NCBI GenBank assembly: GCA_903813345.2
Contig: CAIIXF020000002.1
Location: forward strand, 9,509,555-9,573,554
Origin: Owenia fusiformis
Lineage: Eukaryota > Annelida > Polychaeta > Sabellida > Oweniidae
Length of the DNA: 64,000 bases
Direction of reading: 5' to 3'
A model generated the notes under the pieces. It was given only the letters and a program-made list of their open reading frames with translations. It was not told the DNA's origin and searched no databases. Below, in pieces: positions 26,501 through 33,900 of the stretch (position 1 is its first letter; the number at the start of each line of letters is the position of its first letter). The translations under genes were made by a program, and so were the position numbers.

Positions 26501-26622
26501 TTCTCTACAGTGATATAATTTGTTTCCAGGTTGAGGCAGAGGGTTACAGAAAATTCAAGAAGGAAATAATCGTACATGACCCCGATCTGTTTGGAGCCTC
26601 CATGGTTAATATAATCCTTTAA
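17577..26622 (+). CDS. M14 metallocarboxypeptidase, CPN/CPE (regulatory) subfamily, signal exon missing
   Basis: Seven exons splice in frame: 17577-17824, 18737-18948, 19410-19597, 19767-19967, 24449-24601, 24773-24915 and 26530-26622 (TAA), giving 412 residues. It removes C-terminal residues, typically Lys/Arg in this subfamily, from peptides in the secretory pathway or outside the cell. Visible active-site parts are the zinc ligands in GIHGNE (exon 1) and SFHGGAMVASYPYD (exon 3). Exon 2 has SRLHILP and NPDGY, and exon 3 has DLNRNF with the substrate-binding Asn-Arg. Exon 5 has GGMQDYNY and ITIEMECCK with the catalytic Glu. Exons 6-7 form the C-terminal transthyretin-like domain (GIKGIISDSQGNPVPNAKV ...). 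All junction phases agree. No membrane anchor is seen. Intron 4 carries a Ngaro-like retroelement and intron 6 a palindromic element, yet the reading frame is intact. Confidence 0.92.
18046..18649. mobile_element. Tc1/mariner-type MITE in carboxypeptidase intron 1
   Basis: The ends CAGGGGGGCAAAAAACAATA and TTTTTTGGTCCACCCTG are inverted, flanked on each side by TA. The terminal inverted repeat extends about 60 bp with mismatches, including ATGCCATGT motifs on both arms. It is non-coding. Confidence 0.7.
20119..20234. repeat. Two direct ~53 bp repeats, 62 bp period
   Basis: The segment from GTGAACTTTTATTTAAAGCT to ATAGATGGCATG occurs at about 20119-20171 and again at about 20181-20234. It lies in carboxypeptidase intron 4, at the truncated 3' side of the Ngaro-like element. 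It could be a remnant of that element's terminal repeats, but this is unproven. Confidence 0.75.
20253..21614 (-). CDS. DIRS/Ngaro-type reverse transcriptase with start of RNase H (truncated)
   Basis: A 453-codon frame. It contains VPKKDPNKFRLIHHLS, the metal-binding Asp in LSKTDIENAFR, LPMGLSISC, and the catalytic pair in HILDDFLFV. SFVGIEID follows, and then the start of RNase H in LFSDSASTKGFGALFG. The frame stops at 20253 just after GQWNSEWLGY, where RNase H should continue, so the 3' part is missing. The protein would copy the retroelement RNA. The open frame continues upstream of any convincing Met, consistent with expression as a gag-pol fusion or by frameshift. Confidence 0.85.
   Translation of the reverse strand: MVLVLFEVKQKSKFNHEQIEDDLLSLETTSVLSTPIKPSVLFQYLEGYDERSRYFLFHGFTKGFDIMCKESNIKIGTNTQNSSNLKSANDNEHLVWEKLNKEIKENRISGPHDISERMIGSIFVSPLGLVPKKDPNKFRLIHHLSFPYGQSVNDMIDDEYCSVQYATIDDAVNLVRIHGRGCYLSKTDIENAFRCLPVSPACYKYLFMKFRGKYYYDRNLPMGLSISCRLFEIFSSALQWIALAKVQVHGVIHILDDFLFVASSSDQCKQDLEGFIQTCKQIGVPISKEKTYYPETTLSFVGIEIDSKDFCLRIPIDKVDRCIQKINELLEMRKMGKKAKLVQVQSVIGLLNFCCKVIPSGRCFLRRLINSTVGKTKPYHRVKITASVKLDLEMWLCFLEDFNGSAIFLDNNWISSDRLSLFSDSASTKGFGALFGNHWFYGQWNSEWLGYII
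21695..22636 (-). pseudogene. Retroelement gag-like protein, frame broken in the zinc-binding region
   Basis: The likely start is the MSGRGKGRK Met at 22636. A basic, Ser-rich N-terminus precedes a helical region, and the protein ends in a Cys/His-rich segment (FCWNWNEGSNAC). There the frame is lost. The expected continuation (HPCKFLPHKCSTC...) is read in another frame and leads directly into the RT ORF. This is either a one-base indel or a natural gag/RT frameshift. The frame is also open upstream to 23017 (about 126 codons), but that stretch is unlike gag and I leave it out. Confidence 0.7.
23164..23766 (-). CDS. SGNH/GDSL-type hydrolase encoded by the retroelement
   Basis: A 200-codon frame. 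It carries the SGNH blocks in order: LLLGHSFVPRL with the nucleophile Ser, a conserved Gly in FVHGGSTI, QCGGNDIS with Asn, and CDDLVHLSNSGN with the Asp-x-x-His pair. Such esterase-like domains are known as extra ORFs of Ngaro and of some LINE elements; their role in transposition is unclear. It is on the same strand as the gag and RT frames but upstream of gag, an unusual order. It starts at MTYDVSMKV; the internal Met of MKVLLLGHS is an equally good start. Confidence 0.82.
   Translation of the reverse strand: MTYDVSMKVLLLGHSFVPRLEAYIESEADYKINSSFDISSIDTKFVHGGSTILKISKRLHHIRQWLPEIVILQCGGNDISNGSRPEKVGFEISEFATKLLSLGVRQVVICQLISRFRLRSTSKLDVKSYNKNVSIANTYLYHICQVEDNILFWQHDGFRKAETPNMDYYCDDLVHLSNSGNRKLYKSIRGAILFLKNKLQ
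25107..26399. mobile_element. Nested palindromic long-TIR element in carboxypeptidase intron 6
   Basis: Outer inverted repeats of about 315 bp (25107-25425 and 26086-26399) are near-identical complements. Each arm itself contains a hairpin around GAAGCCCGAAGGGC. The core holds three palindromic GGAGGATAT...ATATACTCCG units (25499-25600), a hairpin at about 25690-25835 and a long palindrome at 25847-26085. No transposase is encoded. It looks like a foldback-type non-autonomous transposon. Confidence 0.85.
25847..26085. repeat. Long near-perfect palindrome (~115 bp arms)
   Basis: The arms meet at about 25961-25969 around ACGAGCA. The innermost arm is ATACTGTCGCTAGCTAGATA and the matching TATCTAGCTAGCGACAGTAT follows it. 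It forms the core of the element at 25107-26399. Confidence 0.88.
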
Positions 26623-26931
26623 ATGGACGTCAATACCACTTTAATAAGCAGAAATGTACTATTATGTAATGATAAAAAATATATGAATATAAAATATTTT
26701 TTCATACATTCATGTAGTTGGTACAAAGTTTGTTATTTTTGTTAAAATGATAACCTGATGCAAGGAGATAAGTATTACTATGTCGACGCTACTTTTTCAA
26801 CTGGATCTATATTTGGAGAACTTCTTGACTTATTTTCTTGTCGCTCTAGGCATTCAAGATATTAACCTTATCACTTATGTGAGATGTCTGCACCTCAACG
26901 TTACAAAACACACATATTTATCGGGTGTCCC

Positions 26932-27469
26932 AAAAAAGTGAATCGCTTTTTGACAAGTATTTTCTCAGCAACTGATGATTCAAATTTGTTGAAAATTACT
27001 AGTTGTACAGATTTGAAAGAGATCGATTACGCATTATGTGAGAAATGACAAAAAATCCAATATCACTGCAAAAGCCACTTATTTCAGTCTGAGAGAAACT
27101 GTTTTTCCAAGCAGAAACGCTTTATTGTGTATTTTCCATCGCTTTATCTCCTCCAATAACATAATTATCCCATCCTTTAATTATGCATGTTGGATGTAGT
27201 GCATTTCTGTCCATAATAATTTATAGTAACATGACACTAAATCTTAATTCCTTTACAATTGATCTTGCTCCCAAACCTTTCACTTTGAAACAGTTTTCAA
27301 TAGTAACCTTACTGCATATCATTACTCACACAATATGCGACTGATCTCTTTCATATTTGTATCACTAGTTCATGATACGCCAAGGCTTTGGATATTCTCA
27401 ATAAATTTATTAAATTAATTGCTGAGAAAATACTTCGCAAAAAGTGATGCACTTTTTGAGACACTCAAT
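26932..27469. mobile_element. MITE with ~50 bp terminal inverted repeats
   Basis: The left end runs from CGGGTGTCCCAAAAAAGTGA to AAGTATTTTCTCAGCAA. The right end is the complement, TTGCTGAGAAAATACTT through CACTTTTTGAGACACTC. The pattern is mariner-like (GGGTGTCCCAAAAA). It lies in the spacer between the carboxypeptidase gene and paralogue B. Confidence 0.82.
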
Positions 27470-27906
27470 ATAATGGCCATTTTCATGTGTGTTATTTTAC
27501 CATTTTTGCCATAACTGAAAAACTAGTAGAAGGATTTTGTAAAACATGTCAGTCATGGCTGTTCGATGGGATTTGCTACGCTTCAGCGTTACTGTCATCT
27601 AGTTCTTTTTAATGTATTACTAGGCGGTTTGTAATGTATGGTTTACTACATGTATGATGTGTACACGTATATTACATTTCGTCTATCTCTAGATTGTAAT
27701 ATCCTGATACATAGATCATATCAGTAAATAATCAGTAAATAATCGTATCTACCAATATATATCTGATTTTATAATGATGACATAAGACTTATGTAAACAC
27801 GGGGAACTCACATGGCCAGAACCCACGACCTCCCTGCAACGATAAATTTGACTCATAACACATTTCGGTTTTAAGAAGTTCAGACTATTTTAAGGAGCGA
27901 GCAATA

Positions 27907-30900
27907 ATGATAGTGAAGTATGCTCTAGGATTATGTATCCTAGGAACATGTCTCTTGAATATCGATGCCTGGCTTTTCGATGGTACGCATGGTCTGTTTA
28001 GTCGTATCGCTTTTAATGAAGATTATTCGTTTAATGTTTCAATTTTAGAATATTTCTCGTTTATATCATTACTTGTCTTGTACAAATAAGTATGTTTGTA
28101 CAATATAGTGTCTATTTCTTTTTAAATACATATGGTCACCATTTTTATTATTTAGGAGAACCGAATATTTTTCTTCATATCTGCACTTTTAATCTTGAAT
28201 AATTTGAATATACCATATTGTTGATCTTTTAGGAGATATTTTATTTGACATTGATAGGAATATAATTAAATAAATTGGTTTTATAAAACGAAATCAATTG
28301 TTCATGTTGCTTTCAATTTTGTCATTCCATAGATCTGATTCTGCCAATGAGATATTATGTTCTTGTGATGTTAAATTAGAGTAAACTTTGCATATAAGCC
28401 TAACAGTATGTAAAAAATGCATGTAAATCTCTCACCCATATTCTACTTAATCTTTTGTGGCAACGTCAATATCTAAAAAAGAATTCTTCAAAACAAGAGA
28501 AGACGCTTCAGACATAAATCATCTACAAACTGTCCGAGTGGAATCCATGTTTGTTCATTTTGATTTATACCGATCATATTCAAAATGAAGACGTTTTATC
28601 AACGTGTCAGAAACAGTAAAAGAAAGGCAAGAGGATATTGATTTAACGTGTATTGCGTTAGCATGACGATGCCACGTGTTATATGTTTCTATGATTTAGT
28701 AAATTCTGGGGACAGTAAATGTACATCAGCCGGAGGGAACTGTAAAACGAGCGGATGCTCTGGATCATGGAAAACTGGACTATGCTCTGGCGCCGCAAAT
28801 AGAAGATGTTGTGTAGAAAACAGTGGTAAAGTATAATTGGATATAACACAATAAGCATTGTTCTACATATCCCACATTTCTGGGTCAGATGTTCTATATA
28901 GGCCTGCAGTGGCGGATCCAGGAACCAAGGATAAATTTGAGATCAGAGAAAAAGTTTCTGTGCTTGCGCGTAAAAAAAATTTGAGGCCCATTTTCTTCAA
29001 AATTTGGCCTAAAATTAAAAAATAAGGCCTTAGAAGGCCCAATAATGACCAAAAGGCCCACTTTTTGGGCCTTAAGGCCTTCTTTGGCCTAAAATGTTTT
29101 TGGGCCCAACTTTTTTTTTCTGGGCCAACCTTAGGGGGGGGGGGGGCGGGCCCCATGCCCCCCCCCCGGATCCGCCATAGGGCCTAACCCCCCTATCACA
29201 CCAAACTAGTTTTTACCCGTTCTTGCCAGTCCTACGAAAACGATACGTCAGCGTAACTAGGTGAGTACCAGTGCTTTTGGATGGTAACATTATAATCTGA
29301 AATATATATATATCCTCTTCTCTATATTGTTTTAGAAATTACATCAAACACTTCTTCTTTTGTTCTTGGTTTCATATGCTCGGAATGAAATGAAACATCT
29401 ATCCGAACCTCATTGGAACAAAACGACATAAGCACAATGCATGTGTTTAGGTCTCTGTGAACGAAAGATTACCTTAGCATGTTGTTCTTGTCTCCTTGTT
29501 GGTAAGATGTTTCTTTCGTTTGTAATTTGTAACTTATCTTGATTATCTAACTTATCTAAAGTGTGCACACCTAAAATTATATCTAAAACTAATCTTCAAC
29601 TGCCTATGTCTTTACATGTGGACAACCTGGGCTCAACTGACCAGTTTGGCCTCTATAGCATAATTAGCCCTTTCAAAACTCAAGTAAACTTTAAAATAAC
29701 TTGGTATTGAGGCAATTTAGCCCTTGTAGTAAATTTCTCTTCTTATTTATATTACATCTCCCCCCTTCTTAAGTTTGTCGTTACTCAGACAAGCTGTATA
29801 AATTATAAATCTTCTGCTATTTACAGTGATAAAATATTTTGGATGGCTTTTCCAAAATAAAATATAATTCTTCTATAAAAATCTCAAATTCAATTCTACT
29901 AAGTGTCACTATCACTTTATGTCACTTCTTGGACTATCCATTAGGAAATAATTGCCTCTCATCAAGGTCTCGTTTTAGGGGTCTCTTGACTAACTTAAGT
30001 GTAGCAGCAACATCTTGTAAAGTCAAGTCTGTAGGATATGTCTTGCTGTCTCCATGAACACATGTCATTCTTATTTGATCATTATGTATGATTGCATCTT
30101 GGTCAATGAGATCCCTGCGTATAATAGTTTTACAGCTTCCCGTGTCACAAATCATTTCAATCTCTTCATCATTAAGCACTGCCAAAACTGTTCCGTTGCT
30201 TCTTCGTGAGTATTTTGTAGGTATATCATCAGTTGCTCTGCATAAGAAACTGCGTTTATTTCCTACATAGCATTTAGCTGTGACGTGACCATATTGATTG
30301 CATTTTTCACACTTAAGGGACGTGTCTACCATACAATTTTCCGTGGGATGAGCCTTGTCACAATTGTCACATTTAACAGAACTTTTATTATCAGCTCTGT
30401 TCTCTGATTTACAACAATCAGATTTGTGCCCAGTTTTATGGCATTTAAAACAAAGTGTTTCATTAGGGCAAGTCTTCGCTTGGTGCCCTGGCTCATTACA
30501 GTTAAAGCAATTGGTGTGAGCGCCATCTGTCTTGTTCTTCCTCTTGAAGGTTGGACTCTTGTTCCATACTGGAGGGTCATTTTTCCTGGCTTCTAGAAAG
30601 TTGTCAGCTAGTTTCACCACATCATCTGTTGTTTTTGCATCATTTTCTTTCACCCAAGTCTGGACATCAAGTGAAAGAGTGTTAACTAGTTGTTCCTTCA
30701 AAATTCTGTCTTTAATTTTCTCGACTGTATCAGCATGTTTCATCCACTTCTTAAAGGTGTCTTCTAATCTGATTGTAAAAGCTTTAACTCCTTCACCAGT
30801 GTTTCTCTTTAAACTTCTAAATCTTTTTCTGTAGGTTTCGTCATTGATGGAGTATCTGTGAAGAATGGCTTCTTTTACAACATCATAATCTCTGGCATCC

Positions 30901-33900
30901 TCAATGGCAACACTTGCATATGCAGACTGTGCTTTACCAGTGAGATTAGGTCCTAATTTTAGAGTCCAGTATTCTCTTTTCCAGCCACACATCTCTGCAG
31001 TTCTTTCAAATATTGTAAGATAGTTCTCAATGTCTTCACCATCCTTCATCTTCTGGATTTGTGGATCCTTCGGCTTATTTCTGAACTCCAATTCTTGTTG
31101 TCTTAATTCAGCTCTCAATCGTCGTTCTTCTTCAAGTTCATCTCTGTGGATCCTTTCTTGTCTCAATCTCTCTTGTCTTTCTGCGTCTAACATGTTGTGC
31201 TGCTCCTTAAGTTGAAGTTCCATCATCATATGTTGATGTTGACGTTCAGCTTCACTATTCTTCATCATAGCAGCCATCATTGTCATCATTTGTTTCATTG
31301 GGTCCATGGTATCTCCTTGAGCCCCTTCTTCATCAGCTTCATAAAATTCTTGTTTTTCTGTTGACATTGTGTTTGGTTTCTTCTTCTTCTTGGCTTGTTT
31401 TTGTCTATCTTCGAATGAATCGTATGTTTTGTTTCTAGTATCGGGCATTCCTTATACCCTTACATAAATAAACTTGCTCTATTCACACAGAATTGAGAAA
31501 TAAAATCAATCATATGTCTCAATCAAATATGTTCTCAAAATCCAATTGAATAAATTGTACATGTACTTTAGATATGTACAGTTTGTTTATTTACATTTGC
31601 ATTATGCAATTTGTTTTTATTTGAGTCTAGCCAAATGTATTATGTAATTCTAATTGATTAAATTCAAAGGCTAAACTTTTCTCTGCATGAATTCAAACTC
31701 ACTCAATTGATGTGAATAGAGTCATTATGACCTTCTAATAAAGTCAATGTAAATTAAAAATGTATCACTCACTTAAAAATTCTATTTAAGTGGTCAATAA
31801 GCCTGCCTGCAAAAATCAGTAAGAAATCTCAACACTAAACTCATTTCACACCTTTTCACCACATTTCATGAAATTCAATGTAATGACTGAGATCTCAATA
31901 CCTAATCTTATACAAGGTAATTTTAATGCTGTTTGAAATTCAACAGTGCCGTTGAAATCTGAACACTCAAGCTGGCTAATTTTACACTAAACTTGGCTAC
32001 TTATGCACTAAACTTGGCTACTTGGATTAGCAACTCTGTACTATAGGACCTGTAATAACTATCAATATTGCAATCTAACTTGTATGAACATCTAACCTCT
32101 AAAATCAATCTCAATTGAGACTACACATTGCAGTTTTCTGGAATGTACTTCAAAATTGCCTCTATAAATGAACTTTTACCATAGAGACCTCTATAATGCT
32201 TAACTTCAATAACTTCTAAATTATGCACCTCTATATGCACATCTAATTGCACCTCTAAATGCACATCTAAATGCACGTCTAAATGCACCTCTAAAATAAC
32301 ATTTCTAGAAAATCAACTTCTACCTCAATGAGCATCTATAAACTGACATCTAAGAAATTGTCCTTCTGGGACCATCTATAAATTGCAAATTTTAGTAACT
32401 GCTCTTCTATTAAAATAACGTCTACAAATTGCACCTCTAGAATATGCAAAACTACCTAAACTTCTAAACATCTAAACTTCTATAAATTGAGTTGAGCCCT
32501 AACATAGAATTGAAATTCAAGTTATCAAAATCCTAACTGTCCTTTTGAAAATTGGAGAAAATAAGTGTTCTCACCAAACTGCAAAATTCTTCTTTCTTCT
32601 TCGAAATTCTTCTTTCTTTCGGAAATTCTTCTTTCTTCTTCGAGACGTTGTTCTTTGTTTCGCTGCCACCATGTGAACGAAAGATTACCTTAGCATGTTG
32701 TTCTTGTCTCCTTGTTGGTAAGATGTTTCTTTCGTTTGTAATTTGTAACTTATCTTGATTATCTAACTTATCTAAAGTGTGCACACCTAAAATTATATCT
32801 AAAACTAATCTTCAACTGCCTATGTCTTTACATGTGGACAACCTGGGCTCAACTGACCAGTTTGGCCTCTATAGCATAATTAGCCCTTTCAAAACTCAAG
32901 TAAACTTTAAAATAACTTGGTATTGAGGCAATTTAGCCCTTGTAGTAAATTTCTCTTCTTATTTATATTACAGTCTCCCAATATTATAATTGTTCAAAGG
33001 AAAGTTTGATTGGTTTTAAAAAAAGTATCTTGTTAATGAAATAAAATGTTTATCTTATTTTGGAGGGTTTTGTTTTATGTTTTTGCATACTTTTTGCTAA
33101 ATCAACCAAATTTTCCTTTGCATAACTATATTATTGAGAGGCCTGAGGAAAATGTTGCATACTATTTTGTTCCAACAAGGTTCGGAAATACATTTTATAT
33201 CATTCTCAAGAATTCGTAGAAAGGAACAAAAAACAGTTGCACTAAAACAACAATTTTTTTAACAAAGACAGTTACATAAAATATATAAAATACATATAAA
33301 TAATTTTTGCATTAAATTGTTGCCAATCAGTCAACCTCACATAAAGTACCATGTTTTTTACAGAATGTTCTCAAATTGGTTTAAGACAAAAACATTCAGT
33401 TCACCATATCGATACCTATCCTTCAGCGATACAAAAAGTTTAAACTAATATCTTGATCACTTCTTGTGTTTATTGAATTATATGTTCAGAAATAAATATG
33501 AGATCGAAACTCGCGATTTAATTTCTGGATTGAAAACATGACGGCCGTTTAATTTTGAATTTTGTCACGACATGGATTCATATATGGCCAAATATCGAGT
33601 TGGAACTCTGGGAGCCAATCTTTATTGCATGATAAACAATATTTGAATCGTTGTTCTAGGGAATGACGGAAAATGTACTTCAGCTGGGGGGAGCTGCAAA
33701 ACGAGTGGATGCTCTGGATCATGGCAATCTGGGCTGTGCTCTGGCCCCGTGAATAGAAAATGCTGTGTCGGTGGTAATTACGCACATAAAGAATGTTCAA
33801 TCTGACATATAAGTTCAAAAACAAATGTATAAATGTGAATTCTGTGACTCAGTTTCATAATATGTACTCAAGAGGGTGTGCAATTTTGAATTAAAGTGTT

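Larger units (their letters stand above)
29451..32977 (-). mobile_element. Gag-only Ty3/Gypsy-like LTR retrotransposon, very young
   Basis: Two 301 bp LTRs (29456-29756 and 32672-32972) begin TG and end CA and look identical by eye. A 5 bp duplication GTCTC flanks the element (29451-29455, 32973-32977). The coding strand is minus. The primer-binding site TGGTGGCAGCG lies next to the LTR at 32671 and downwards. The polypurine tract AAGAAGGGGGGAG lies next to the other LTR at about 29757-29769. The only ORF is gag with a partial protease; RT, RNase H and integrase are absent, so it depends on another element. About 1.2 kb of non-coding leader (31449-32671) contains short CTCTAAATGCAC-type repeats. 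It sits in intron 2 of paralogue B, opposite to the gene. Confidence 0.93.

Noticed and set aside
30532-31215. Plus-strand frames opposite gag
   Set aside because: They are antisense shadows of the gag ORF, Ser/Phe-rich from the complement of Lys/Glu codons.
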